Shown piece by piece: positions 39,294-48,870 of a DNA stretch of 64,000 nucleotides. The DNA comes from Streptomyces altiplanensis. Lineage in GTDB: Bacteria > Actinomycetota > Actinomycetes > Streptomycetales > Streptomycetaceae. The notes under the pieces are model-generated. The model searched no databases. It had not been told where the DNA came from and saw nothing but the letters and a program-made list of their open reading frames with translations. Made by a program: the position numbers and the translations under genes. The DNA lies in contig RHMC01000001.1 of NCBI GenBank assembly GCA_003719395.1, positions 62,001 through 126,000 on the forward strand, written 5' to 3'. Position 1 is the stretch's first letter, and the number at the start of each line of letters is the position of its first letter.

Positions 39294-39916
39294 GAGCGGA
39301 CCTTCCAGTATCCGAGGGTCTGATACTGCGGCCGCGTCACGACGGCGCCGGGCCGGGAGCCGGGCGCCGGTATGCGGGTGCTCTTCAGGCGGAGCTGCAC
39401 GGCCTGCCCCGGTTCCTCCCCCATGTCGTCGAGCCTGACCAGAACCACGTTGAGCAGATAGCGCGCCGAGCGGCCGGTGGCCGCGGTGGCGTTCTCGCGC
39501 GCCGCGTTCGTCCGGTACTGCGACACGGCCCGGCGCAGTACGAGCTGGTCCTCGATGCTGGGGAGCAGCTCGCCCCGGTACGCCGCGTTGTCGTGCGCGG
39601 TGAGGTCGATCCACCGGCCGAACTTCCCGTCGGTGTTCGCGCGCACTTCGAGGTGCTGGTTGAACTTGGAGGGTTCCGGCGCGAAGATGCTCCAGTCCTG
39701 CGGGAAGAGCGGCCGCATCCACCCGTCGACCTGTTCCCGGTAGCTCTTGGAGAGCGGGAAGTCCGTGGCGACGTAGAGCAGCAGCATGCTGGAGTGGACC
39801 AGGGCCACGAACGCGACGAAAGCGGCGAACCACCGGACGAGCGCGCGCCGCGACGCTCCGAGGGGCGTGCCGCTGGGAGCCAGCGGGTCGGGCGGCGGTA
39901 TGACGGACTCGGCCAC
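39290..39916 (-). CDS. DUF5819 family membrane-anchored protein
   Basis: 208 residues with one N-terminal membrane segment (WFAAFVAFVALVHSSMLLLYVA) and an extracytoplasmic domain featuring LFPQDWSIFAPEPSKFNQHLEVRA, seen as PQDWSIFAPEP, plus WIDLTAHDNAAYRGELLPS. The start GTG 39916 is chosen because AGGAG lies 7 nt upstream; the ATGs at 39931 and 39943 have no such site. The ATGA overlap with the HTTM gene and the conserved pairing suggest the two act as a membrane complex. I know no biochemical function. Confidence 0.78.
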   Translation of the reverse strand: MAESVIPPPDPLAPSGTPLGASRRALVRWFAAFVAFVALVHSSMLLLYVATDFPLSKSYREQVDGWMRPLFPQDWSIFAPEPSKFNQHLEVRANTDGKFGRWIDLTAHDNAAYRGELLPSIEDQLVLRRAVSQYRTNAARENATAATGRSARYLLNVVLVRLDDMGEEPGQAVQLRLKSTRIPAPGSRPGAVVTRPQYQTLGYWKVRS

Positions 39917-39975
39917 GCTTGTTCTCCTCATGGTGCCCTGCATCACAACGGCGCCCAGGGTATCCACCCGCCGCG

Positions 39976-41034
39976 TCAGATCTCCTTGGCGGGCCATTCC
40001 AGCAGCCGTGCGCCGATCACCGCGGTCTGGAGCGTGTAGCGGTGCATCGGGTCGGCCGGGTCGGATCCGGTGAGCTGGTGGATGCGCTGCAGCCGGTAGG
40101 TCAGCGCCCGTACGCTCAGGCTGAGCCGCCGGGCGGCCTGAGCCGACACGCAGCCGGCGTCGAAGTACACGCTCAGCGTCTCCAGCAGCGGCTCTGCGCC
40201 GCCGCGGGCCTGTCTGAGCGGGCCCAGCGCGCTGAGCACCAGGTCGGCCATCGCCTGGCGGTCGCGGGTGAGGACGGGGAAGACCAGCAGTTCGGCGGTG
40301 TGCAGCACGGGAGCGTCGAGTGCCATGCGGTCGGCCAGTTCGAGGGCGCTGAGGGCTTCTTCGTACGAGTGGACCACGCCGCCCGCGCCCGGGTGCGCGC
40401 GGCCGATCGCCACGCGGCCGCCGTCCGTGGCGGCGTGCGCCTGCTTGGCGAAGTGGGTGAGCACCTCGGTCTGGTCCCCGGGCACGATGCAGATCAGCCG
40501 GCCGTCCTTGGTGGCGAGCAGGATGCGGCGGTCGCCGAAGCGGCCGATGAGCTCGTGGTCCACCCGGCGGGTGACGTGGTCGGTGTCCTCGTACGTCTCG
40601 GCGCCCTCGGCCACCGCGACGGCGTGGGCCTGGGAGAGCCGCAGGCCGAAGCGCTCGGCGCGGGCGGCGAGCCGGCCCAGGTTGCTGCGTCCGTGGAGGA
40701 GGTCGTCGACGAACTCGCGCCGGGCCGCCTCCTCCTGGCGTACGGCCAGCCGCTGGGCCCGCTCGTACCCCTCGGCGAAGGCGTCGACGGCCTGTTCCAC
40801 GGCGGCCAGGACCCGGTCCGGCGCCGCGGACGCGCCGGGCCAGGCGGCGCGGGTGGCCGCCAGGTGGAGGCCGACGAGGGCGCGCAGGCCGTGCCCCGCC
40901 TCGGCCGCCTGTTCTCCGAGCGCGCGGCGCGAGTCCAGTTCGTCCCGCGTGAGACGGCGTCCGGTGGCGGAGACTTCCACCAGGATCCGGGCATAGCCGT
41001 CCAGATAATCCTCGGACATCTCGCGCTCTGTCAC
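39976..41034 (-). CDS. PucR/CdaR-family transcriptional regulator
   Basis: 352 residues. The C-terminal PucR-type helix-turn-helix is clear (VSAQAARRLSLSVRALTYRL, QRIHQLTGSDP). Before it is a degenerate GGDEF-like domain (VAIGRAHPGAGGVVHSYEEA, LSALELADRM), and the N-terminal ~150 residues are helical. GTG 41034, reading TEREMSEDYLDGYARIL, has GGGGAA upstream; ATG 41019 is an alternative. It lies 59 nt downstream of nothing obviously co-regulated: the DUF5819/HTTM pair follows after 59 nt on the same strand and may be its target. Frame intact. Confidence 0.85.
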   Translation of the reverse strand: MTEREMSEDYLDGYARILVEVSATGRRLTRDELDSRRALGEQAAEAGHGLRALVGLHLAATRAAWPGASAAPDRVLAAVEQAVDAFAEGYERAQRLAVRQEEAARREFVDDLLHGRSNLGRLAARAERFGLRLSQAHAVAVAEGAETYEDTDHVTRRVDHELIGRFGDRRILLATKDGRLICIVPGDQTEVLTHFAKQAHAATDGGRVAIGRAHPGAGGVVHSYEEALSALELADRMALDAPVLHTAELLVFPVLTRDRQAMADLVLSALGPLRQARGGAEPLLETLSVYFDAGCVSAQAARRLSLSVRALTYRLQRIHQLTGSDPADPMHRYTLQTAVIGARLLEWPAKEI

Positions 41035-41231
41035 GCACTTCCCCGGATTCCTGACGCTTCCTGACGCGCCGTTGACGACTCCTTGACGTGGCCCTCGGGC
41101 ATGGACAGAGCATAAAGATTGCCGGAACACGGCAATACACCGGGAGTTGCCCGCCTGGAACGATGGGCGGGCCCGGAGCTGCCGTACAGGGGTCGGCAGC
41201 TCCGGGGCGTCAGGTCGTATGCTGGGCTGCC

Positions 41232-41366
41232 ATGGGAGACGACGCTCCGCACGAAGTCGGCACATGGCACCAGGGACGCAACCCGCGGCGACGGAAGATC
41301 GGGGTGCTCGGCTGGACGCTGCTGGTCCTGCTCGTCGTCGTGCTGTTCACCCTGGGGCCGCGCTGA
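41232..41366 (+). CDS. Small single-pass membrane protein, leaderless
   Basis: 44 residues: a polar start (MGDDAPHEVGTWHQGRNPRR), a basic stop, then one hydrophobic helix (LGWTLLVLLVVVLFTLGP). TATGCT (41218-41223) is exactly 8 nt before ATG 41232 and there is no ribosome site, giving a leaderless mRNA. It ends 4 nt before the stop of the convergent channel gene. No function is recognised; inside-positive topology would put the N-terminus in the cytoplasm. Confidence 0.7.
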   Translation: MGDDAPHEVGTWHQGRNPRRRKIGVLGWTLLVLLVVVLFTLGPR

Positions 41367-41370
41367 CGCC

Positions 41371-43383
41371 TCAGCCCGCCGACGCGTCGGTGCGCGACGC
41401 GGGCGCACGGCCGAGGACTTCGGCGAGGCGCGGCGGGTGGCCGCGAGGACCACGCGGTCGTCGGAGCGTAGTACGTAGCCGGGGTGCAGGTCCCAGACCA
41501 GGCGGGGCGGACGCCCCGCGCCCCTGCCGCGGCCGGCGCCGTCATCGTCGTCGTCGGCGCGGGTCGCGCTCAGGTCGCTGCGTCGGTCCTCGGTGGCGGT
41601 GTCCAGGGCGAGGAGGCGCCACGCCCCGGAGCTGAAGGCCTCGGCGACGGTACGCCCTTCGAGCTGCGGCAGGCCCGCCACCTGGACGGCGGCGAAGAGC
41701 AGCACCGTGCGCTCGACCGGTATGGCGCCCAGGATCTGACGTCCCATCATCGCCCCGGCGAAGGCGGGCGCGGCGAGGTGGGAGACGCTGCGGCTGCGGG
41801 TCAGGGCACGGGGGTGGGCGGCGCGCAGGGTGCGGTAGACGGCGGTGGCGAAGTCGTCGTCGTACAGGCGCAGGGCCACGCGCAGGTCCGACTTGATCGA
41901 GCGGCCGTACAGGGCGGCTTCGAGGTTGGTGGTGTCGGCGCTGGTGAGGGCGAGCATGGCGTTGCGCTCGGTGGATCTTGGCGGCTTCGAGTACGCCTTC
42001 CTGTGTCACGTCGCCGATCACGGTCGGTACGCGCAGGCGGCGGGCGAGCGGGATGCCGCGCGCCTCGGGGTCCTCCTCCACGCACACCACGGGGATGTCG
42101 AGTTCGCGCAGCCGGGCCAGTACGCGTGTGCCGATCTTGCCGAGACCGAGCAGCACGACATGGCCGGAGAGGCCGCGCGGCGGGCGGCGCAGTCCGGAGG
42201 CGCTGCGCAGGGCGCCGAGGGCCTGGAGCACGGCGGCGACGAGCACGGGGAGCAGCAGCATCCCGGCGAGTCCTGCGAGGAGCTGGAGGATCTGACGCTC
42301 GATCGGCGCGTCGACCGCGGGGTCGTTGATCGCGAAGAGGTCGAGCAGGGTGACGTAGGCGGCGTGCAGCGGGGGTTCGTCGGTGGTGACCCAGGTCGCG
42401 ACCGCGAGACCGAGCACGGCGGTCGCGATGCCGGCGATCGCCCACCGCAGGCGGCGGGCGAAGAGCTCGGCGAGCGGCAGGCCGCGGCCCGCGAGCCGGC
42501 CGGGCGGCGGCGCCGTACCCGTGTGGGAGATCGCTTCGAGCACGATGGTGCCCCGGCCGGTGGCTTCGGCGACTCTGCGGTCGTCGGCAGCAGGCGCGGC
42601 GCTTCCGCGCCGCCGCGGTCCGAACCCTCGGCGCCGGCCGGGTTGCTGGTGGTGGAGAGAGCAGCGCGAGCGTGCAGAGTCCGGGGTCGGCGACCTCGCC
42701 GTCGGCGGGCGGGGTGCGTTCGACGGCGCGCAGCAGCAGCCCGTCGGCGGGACGACCTTGCTGGTGCCCGCGACGGCGGTGGCGGCCAGGGCGGGAGCGG
42801 CGGTGTCGGCGTCCGCGAGCACGGTGTCGCCGCGTCCAGGACGGCGGGGTCGAGTCCGGGCGAGGCGAGGGCGGCGGCCTGGTCGAGGAGCTCTTCGAGG
42901 TGGAGGCCGAGCTTGCGGTTGTAGAGGCGGATGACCAGCCGCAGACGGGGGTTGAGCCGGCGGGCGGTCAGCGCGGCGCGGATGTTGGTCTCGTCGTCGT
43001 CGTGGACGAGGGCGAGCGCGGCGGCCCGCTCCACGCCCGCCTGGGTCAGGGCGAGGTCGTCGAGTTCCCATGCCTCCACGGCGCGCACGGTGTCGGCGGC
43101 CGGCCGTCGGCGCCCGGGGCGGGGGTGCCCGCAGGTGTGGCGGCGGTACGGTTCATGACGGCGGACACCCGCCCGAAGAGCGCGGACGCCCTGCCGGGGC
43201 CGCGGCCCGCGAGGGGCTCGGGAGGGCGGCGCGATTCGTGGGCGGGCGGCACGACGAGGGTCACCTCCTCCCCGTACACCTGGCGCAGCCCGGCGGCCAG
43301 CCGGTGGGCGAGTGCGTCGTCGCCACTGACGATCATGTGGTGCTCGCGGGGCCGTGCCGACCCTGGTGGGGAAGTGAGGTCAC
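41371..43383 (-). CDS. CASTOR/POLLUX/TrkA-like ion channel with RCK-type NAD-binding domains, many frameshifts
   Basis: A membrane protein with two nucleotide-binding regulatory domains. Pieces in order: MIVSGDDALAHRLAAGLRQV (first RCK-like strand), AVEAWELDDLALTQAGVERA, ETNIRAALTARRLNPRLRLVIRLYN, a double membrane section (AIAGIATAVLGLAVATWV; a pore-loop-like LFAINDPAVDAP; LAGMLLLPVLVAAVLQALG), then the second Rossmann motif HVVLLGLGKIGTRVLARL, TECNAMLALTSADTTNLEAA and ERTVLLFAAVQVAG. Slips occur near 43345, 43100, 42835, 42600, 41965 and 41435. Length and order match Streptomyces CASTOR-like NAD-binding channels. The start is taken as GTG 43383 (GGGGG just upstream). The ion is probably K+ or Ca2+, not provable here. 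Confidence 0.7.
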
Positions 43384-43646
43384 GCCCCCAGGGTGCCTTG
43401 CCGTCTCCGGCCTCGGCGTCCGGCCTCAGGAGGACGCGGCGGAGAGGCCGTGGGGCAGCGCCCGGCCCACGCACGCGTCGCGGATCTCCGGCGGGGCGGA
43501 CCAGCGTCCGGGCGGCGGGCACGGGCGCCCCGCCGCGCGAGGGGCGCCGCCCTCCGTCCGACCAGCCCTGAGAACCGGCGCCCCTGATGATCTAAAGTGC
43601 GTGCGGCGGGCACAGACCCGTCGCACACACATTCACCATTTCAGGG

Positions 43647-44503
43647 GTGGGGATTGAACACTTCGGCATCCGCCGTTTCTTCGGAGCGGCACAGACCTTC
43701 GGCTCTCGGCGCTCGGCCGCCGTCGCGACGGCCGGGGGCACAGCGCTCGTGGGCATGGGGCTCACGGCGCCGCCGCGCACGCGGCCGACAGCGACATCAC
43801 GTTCTCGAACGTCGTGTTCAACGGCGGCAAGCCCATCGTCGTCGGCATCAGCGCCGAGGTCGAGGCTCCGTTGACGTACACGGTGAAGAGCAACGTGGCG
43901 CTCGACAGCTGGTGGGTCAACGCGTACCGGGGCACCTTCGGGACCAACGAGTACAAGCTCTCGGGTCTCACGACCCGGTGGGGCTGCGGCCAGTCCTCCG
44001 CGGGCGGCTACACGTTCCGCGACTGCAACGAGACGATCACCGTGGACCCCGACAACATGCCGGGCGGAAACGGCAACAACCTCGTCAACAGCGACGCCAC
44101 CGCCTGGAAGACCTTCGGCACGGCCATCAAGAAGGGCGGCAGCTACGACGACGACCTGCTCTCCGCGACGGTCCGCCTCCAGCGCGCCTCGCGCATCCAG
44201 AACATGAATGCCTCCCCGGAGCCCGTCACCAAGGGCAGGCCGATCACCGTCACCGGCACCGTGCAGCGCGCCAACTGGAGCCTGCACCGCTACGACAACT
44301 ACGGCGGCCGACTGGTGAAGCTGCAGTTCAAGCCCGCGGGGTCCAGCACGTACACCACGGTCAAGGAGGTCACCGCGAGCAGTACCGGTTACCTGAAGAC
44401 CACGGTGACCGCCTCCCAGGACGGCTCGTGGCGCTGGCGCTACAGCGGCAACACCACGTCGGGCCCCAGCAACTCCTCCGGTGACTACGTAGACGTGAAC
44501 TAA
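43647..44503 (+). CDS. Secreted beta-sandwich protein, unknown function, one frameshift
   Basis: About 285 residues. The N-terminus (IRRFFGAAQTFGSRRSAAVA, then TAGGTALVGMGLTAPAAHA after a slip near 43768) is a signal peptide. The mature part is beta-rich: DITFSNVVFNGGKPIVVG, YTVKSNVALDSWWVNAYRG, a disulfide-like pair in WGCGQ and RDCNETI, and a C-terminal Ig/CalX-like domain (GRPITVTGTVQRANWSLHRY, TTVTASQDGSWRWRYSGN). It resembles actinomycete-specific extracellular proteins of the DUF5707 type from memory, without certainty. GTG 43647 is adjacent to AGGGG; a TTG at 43655 in another frame is possible. No enzyme motif is seen. Confidence 0.65.
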
Positions 44504-44688
44504 GAGGTCGCTTTTACCACCCATGCCGTGTTTTCTGCGTGTTTTTGTGATGCAGGGCCACGGTGTGGGTGGGGCTGGGGCAACGAGTACGGAGGCAGGA
44601 GGGCCTCGGCCGGAGCATCCCGGTCGGCACGCTCGGCCTCCCGCTCCCCGTCCTGGCCGCCGCGGCCGGTGTCGAGGACGGGGAATCG

Positions 44689-45521
44689 GTGAACGCGGTG
44701 AGCGGACGGCGAGTGGTTACGGCGCCGGCGGCGGCCTTGGTGGTGTTCACGGGGCCGGCGGGCTGCGGAAACGGCGCGAGCCGGGCGGGTGGGAGCGAGG
44801 CGTCCCCGGCCGCGTCCCCACACCCCTCGCCCTCTCATGCGCAGGAGAGCCCCCTCCCTGACATCGTGCGGCCCGCCGGTCCGGCAGCCGCGCCCGGCCG
44901 TGACACCGTTGCGCATCCCCAACGGGTCTTCACGGGCTCCGCGTTGAAGAAGGCACTCCTGCCCGACTCCGCATTCGGCCGGCGTCTGGAGCGCGGCGAC
45001 GAGTACACGACGGCGTTCGAGAGCACCCACGAGCAGCGGAGGGGACGTTGGCAGGACTGTCTCCGCGGCGACGAGGACCCGGCCTGGCTGGGCCCGGCCA
45101 CCTACCGCGGCACGGAGACCGCGGCCCACACACTGCGCGTGGCCGGCGACGAGGGGGAAGCGGTGGCCGTGCAGCGGCTCGTGTCGCTGCCCGTGGCCTC
45201 GGCCCGCGACCACCTGCGCGTCGAGCAGGACATCATGCGGCACTGCCCGTCCTTCTCCTCCGGCATGGAGGCGGGCACGGCGCGCGAGGACTACTCCGTG
45301 GAGCCGCTGGAGGGGCTTGGCGACGAGGCGTTCCTGGAGACCCGCACGTGACGTACGAGGGCGACGTCCGCATCGAGTACGCCGCTCACATCCGCGTTGG
45401 GGGTGTGCTCGCCTCCGTCAGGGGCGTCGAGGGCGCGGCGGGCCGCGACGACACCGTCCGGTGGGCCGCACAGCTCGCCCGGAAGGCGGGCCGCACCTTG
45501 TACGGCGCCGGCCGGGGATGA
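44689..45521 (+). CDS. Probable lipoprotein with PknH-like sensor domain, one frameshift
   Basis: About 277 residues. GTG 44689 (GGGGAA upstream) starts a short signal sequence ending FTGPAGC, a weak lipobox. The next ~40 residues are Ser/Pro/Ala-rich linker, then a globular domain: RVFTGSALKKALLPDSAF, RWQDCLRGDED and VEQDIMRHCPSF (two Cys that may pair), and EPLEGLGDEAFLET. After a slip near 45350 it ends VRIEYAAHIRVGGVLASVRG and LARKAGRTLYGAG. The pattern of two Cys, GDEAF and a closing beta-strand pair recalls Streptomyces sensor-domain lipoproteins related to the PknH extracellular domain. Ligand unknown. Confidence 0.6.
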
Positions 45522-45603
45522 CCGCGTACGCGCGCCGGCCGTGCGGAGCGGGGCCGGCGAATAATCCCGTGCCGTGCCGTCGCTGGAGGTGCAGACTCGC
45601 TCC

Positions 45604-46221
45604 ATGGCGGACATGCGGGCGTTCCGGGACGAGGTGAGTGGCTGGGCGGCCGGTGGTGCCGGCGGGCCGGCGAGTGAGCTGGCCGAGCGGCTGGGGGTGC
45701 GGACAGCGGTGCTGCTGGAAGGGCCGAGCGACCTCGCCGCCGTTGAGACGCTGGCCGCACGGCGCGGCCGGGACCTGGCCGCCGAGGGGGTGTGCGTCGT
45801 GTCGATGGGCGGGGCGATGAGCGTCGGCCGCTACGCCGAGCTCCTCGGACCGCCCGGCCTCGGCCTGCGCCTGGCAGGACTGTGCGACGAGCGCGAGCAG
45901 CGCTTCTACGACCGCGGCCTGGAACGGGCACGGGCCTCGCGCCGGGACTTCTTCGTGTGCGTGACGGACCTGGAGGACGAGCTCGTCCGCGCGCTGGGCA
46001 CATCAAGGGTCGAGGAGATCGCCCGGACCGAGGGCGACCTCCGTGCCTGGCAGACCTTCCTGCACCAGCCCGCACACCACGGGCGGCCCCGGCAGCAGCA
46101 GTTGCGGCGCTTCCTCGGCACGAAGAAGGGCCGCAAGATCCGCTACGGCCGCCTCCTCGTCGAGGCCCTCGGCCCCGGGCAGACACCGGCCCCGCTCGAC
46201 GGCCTCCTCACGAGCCTGTGA
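45604..46221 (+). CDS. Stand-alone TOPRIM-domain protein (OLD-nuclease-like)
   Basis: 205 residues. TRTAVLLEGPSDLAAVETLA-type strand-loop (seen as TAVLLEGPSDLAAVETLAA) gives the TOPRIM Glu; VVSMGGAMSVGRY the second strand; GLCDEREQRFYDRGL and FFVCVTDLEDELVRALG the acidic D-x-D-like residues. This is the TOPRIM type found at the end of OLD-family ATP-dependent endonucleases, but the ABC-ATPase half is absent. ATG 45604 is preferred, with GGAGGTG about 14 nt upstream. The tail TKKGRKIRYGRLLVEAL is conserved in the solo family. Possible nucleotidyl transferase/hydrolase role. Confidence 0.75.
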   Translation: MADMRAFRDEVSGWAAGGAGGPASELAERLGVRTAVLLEGPSDLAAVETLAARRGRDLAAEGVCVVSMGGAMSVGRYAELLGPPGLGLRLAGLCDEREQRFYDRGLERARASRRDFFVCVTDLEDELVRALGTSRVEEIARTEGDLRAWQTFLHQPAHHGRPRQQQLRRFLGTKKGRKIRYGRLLVEALGPGQTPAPLDGLLTSL

Positions 46222-46402
46222 CGTGGTGGACGAGGAGGGTGTGGGGACGGCAGTGGCTGAGCGCGGGGCGTTAATGGGTTGACCGGGTGGCGCCGTCTGG
46301 GCAGGCTCCGGCTTTGACCTGGACGAAAACCTTCCTGCTGGTGGACCGCCCTGTCCGATCGGCGGGCGGGGCGGCGGGCCGGCGGATCGGAGATGCCGGA
46401 AA

Positions 46403-47124
46403 ATGACTTCTCACCTGCACGCGCTCTGCTTCGATGCGGACGACCCGCTCCGTCTCGCGCACTTCTGGGCCGGCGTCCTGGGCTGGGAGACGGCCGGCGA
46501 CTCCTACGACGGCGTCACGCTCCTGCCGGGCGACGACACCGGGTTCCGCATCCGGTTCCTTCCGGCCCAGGAGCAGAAGGCAGGCCAGAACCAGATGCAC
46601 TTCGATCTGACGAGCACGTCCCTCGACGACCAGCAGCAGGTCGTGGCGAGGTCGCTCGGACTCGGCGCCCGGCACATCGACATCGGTCAGCGCCCGGAGG
46701 AGGGGCATGTGGTGCTCGCCGACCCCGAAGGCAATGAGTTCTGCGTCATCGAGCCGGACAACGCCTTCCTGTCCGACTGCGGATTCATCGGAGCGCTCGC
46801 GTGCGACGGCTCGCAGGACGTCGGGTACTTCTGGAGCCAGGCGCTGGGCTGGCCGCTGGTCTGGGACCAGGACCAGGAGACCGCGATCCGCTCGCCGCAC
46901 GGCGGTCCGAAGATCACTTGGGGCGGTCCGCCACTGATGCCGAAGACCGGGAGGAACCGGCTGCATTTCGACCTCGCTCCCCCTGCCCACGGTGATCAGC
47001 AGGCGGAGGCCGACCGTCTCGTCTCCCTCGGGGCGACTCGGGCCGGGGCGGCCGGGGCGAGGCCGGCCGGGTGGTGATGGCCGATCCCGACGGCCACGAG
47101 TTCTGTGTACTGACCCCCCGATGA
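46403..47124 (+). CDS. Two-domain VOC/glyoxalase-like protein, one frameshift near the end
   Basis: About 240 residues with two vicinal-oxygen-chelate modules. The first reads HALCFDADDPLRLAHFWAGV, QNQMHFDLTS and VVLADPEGNEFCVIEP; the second is similar, with GYFWSQALGWPLVWDQ, NRLHFDLAPP and, after a slip near 47070, VVMADPDGHEFCVLTPR. The repeated FW-x3-LGW and HFDL elements mark glyoxalase-family proteins of the actinomycete two-domain type. ATG 46403 has GGAG about 10 nt upstream. Metal-binding His/Glu are present in both halves. The substrate is unknown; many act as antibiotic-binding or detoxifying proteins. Confidence 0.8.
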
Positions 47125-47675
47125 CGCGAGCGGTCCGGAGGCGGCGCCGCTCCTCACGGCGGGGCGAGCCGCCGTTGACGGCAGGCCCCAGGGGCCGCAC
47201 CGCTTCTTCTGTTCCCGTACGGCGTCGTGGGCTCCCGCCGCGCTGCCGTCGGCGGATCGACCTCCACCGGGGGTGCCACGGCCCGCGCTCGACCCGCTCC
47301 CCGGGCTGGATGCCCTCGACGGGGCCCTCGGCGATCTCGGGCTGCTGCACGCCGCTGCCCGCGACGGCGTCCGTGTCGCCCTTGCCGGTCCGGGGCCGCG
47401 GTCCGCGCCGTTCCTCGCGGGCGTCGTCGTCGCGTTCCTGGCGTCTCATCGCTGCGCTCCGCTCCTGCGGCTCCGCCCGTGCGGACCGGTCTGGTGGTTC
47501 TCTTCGGCATGCCGGCCGGGTACGCCGCCGCCCTCGGCCGCCTTCCGCAGCCGGGGCGGCCGGGTGGCGTACTTCCCGCTGCCTGGCCGGGGCCCCGTAC
47601 TCACCCCTCCCGTCGGTCCCCGGACTCGTCCCGTGCCCCATGCGCCTCGGCCGTAACAGCGCTCCCGCGGCGGGC
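47125..47675. other. 550-bp region with rightward coding bias but no assignable gene
   Basis: A rightward frame stays open from 47078 to 47656 with strong G/C at third positions, and parts look protein-like (LPGLDALDGALGDLGLLHAA, RDGVRVALAGPG). A possible GTG start is at 47273 and the frame ends at 47656. A second frame carries TGLVVLFGMPAGYAAALGRL. This suggests a frameshifted or decaying small gene, but I cannot name a family. Confidence 0.35.
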
Positions 47676-48377
47676 TCAGCCGGCGCTTCCCTCCCCCGGG
47701 CCGTCCCGCAGTCCGTCCCGCAGCGCGTCCGCGCCGCGCCGGTCGAGTGAGACCCGTACCAGCGCCGCCGCCAGCGGGGCGTGCTCTCCCTCGCCGACGA
47801 GCCGGGACAGCTCGGCCGGGTCGGCCGGGAGACCGAGGTGTTCCGCGCCCTGGAGGACCTTCCCGTCCAGGTACGGCGCGACCCGGGGCCACACCGCCTG
47901 CGCTTCCCGCAGAAAGATGTCCGCGCCGGCGGGCCCGATCCCCGGCACCTCCCGCAGCAGGCTCCGCAACGCCTCCGCGTCGCCGTCGGCGGCCTCGCAC
48001 ATGCGGCGCAGGTCGCCGCCGTACCTGTCGAGCACCAGCCGCGCCCCTTCACCGAGCTGGGTGGCGGTCCGTTCGTCGTAGCGGCGGTAGCCGCCCGCGC
48101 GAGTGCCGTCGACGCGCTGCTGCTCACGTGCGGCCTCCATGCGGCGCGCGTCGCGCAGCCCCGCGTCGTGGAGCGCGCGGGCGGCCGCCACGGCGGTGGA
48201 GGCCCGGATCCGGGCGCTCAGCAGGCAGGACAGGACGAGGAGGCGGTAGAGCGGCTGCGGGGTGTCGCGCAGCCGGATGCCCGCCTCGGCGGCGTACGTC
48301 CGTCCGTACGCGTCGAGGAGTGCTCGCACCGTGCGCTCGTCCTGGGAACGGTCGCGGGTCCGGGCCCCGGAGGTCAT
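47676..48377 (-). CDS. HhH-GPD (endonuclease III-like) protein lacking the catalytic Lys
   Basis: 233 residues with the helix-hairpin-helix GPD fold: LYRLLVLSCLLSARIRAS (cf. the S-x-Q region of endonuclease III), the hairpin LREVPGIGPAGADIFLREAQ and the Asp in VAPYLDGKVLQGAEHLG. In Nth the lyase Lys follows the hairpin glycine; here it is replaced (GPAGAD). The four Cys for a [4Fe-4S] cluster are also missing. It should therefore be at most a monofunctional glycosylase. The ATG overlaps the stop of the DUF3140 gene as ATGA. Intact frame. Confidence 0.75.
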   Translation of the reverse strand: MTSGARTRDRSQDERTVRALLDAYGRTYAAEAGIRLRDTPQPLYRLLVLSCLLSARIRASTAVAAARALHDAGLRDARRMEAAREQQRVDGTRAGGYRRYDERTATQLGEGARLVLDRYGGDLRRMCEAADGDAEALRSLLREVPGIGPAGADIFLREAQAVWPRVAPYLDGKVLQGAEHLGLPADPAELSRLVGEGEHAPLAAALVRVSLDRRGADALRDGLRDGPGEGSAG

Positions 48378-48715
48378 GCCGGCTTGAGCGGGTCGTGCCC
48401 CAGCCGCATCAGCCGGTACCGCCAGGCCTGATCACCGGCCGTCGGCTCCAGGTCCTCGCGGCGCTGCGCGGTGACGGTGTCCACCACCTGCCGCATGACC
48501 GCGATGTCACCGTCGGTCAGGTCCGTGCGCCGCTTGCTCAGGATCGAGAGCACGTGCCGTCCCGCCTCGGTCCCGGCGTGCTCGGGCAGCGGCTCGGCGT
48601 TCTCGTCCGCGTCGCTGGTCCGGAGCCAGGTGGCCAGTTCCTGTGACGTCATGTTCACCACACGGTGGAATTCGTCCCAGAGCGTTTCGAGTTCCGGGGC
48701 GGTGAGGTCGTCCAT
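48374..48715 (-). CDS. DUF3140 small protein, coupled to the HhH-GPD gene
   Basis: 113 residues of the DUF3140 family: LWDEFHRVVNMTSQELATWL, EAGRHVLSILSKRRTDLTD and DIAVMRQVVDTVTAQR. ATG 48715 has AAGG 7 nt upstream. It is helical, with no enzyme motif. The 4-nt overlap with the downstream glycosylase-like gene implies coordinated production. Family members often lie near DNA-related small proteins, so a DNA-binding or accessory role in repair is possible but inferred. Confidence 0.75.
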   Translation of the reverse strand: MDDLTAPELETLWDEFHRVVNMTSQELATWLRTSDADENAEPLPEHAGTEAGRHVLSILSKRRTDLTDGDIAVMRQVVDTVTAQRREDLEPTAGDQAWRYRLMRLGHDPLKPA

Positions 48716-48870
48716 GGTGTGCCTTCCGGGCGGTTCGGAGGTGGTTGCCGTGTACGTCGGATGTGCATCGGGCGGCATGATCTGGACCACCGCGATCCCG
48801 TCCGCAGTACCCCGCCCGCCGTGACCCGAAACAGCCCATGGGGGGAGGAACCAGGCACCTCGGCGGGGTC

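Noticed and set aside
41484..42924. Rightward frames opposite the channel gene
   Set aside because: Composition typical of antisense readings; RCK-type motifs lie on the minus strand.
43384..43646. Leftward frame ending EIRDACVGRALPHGLSAASS between the channel and secreted-protein genes
   Set aside because: Codon bias is suggestive, but there is no start with a ribosome site and no family; it may be a decayed C-terminus.
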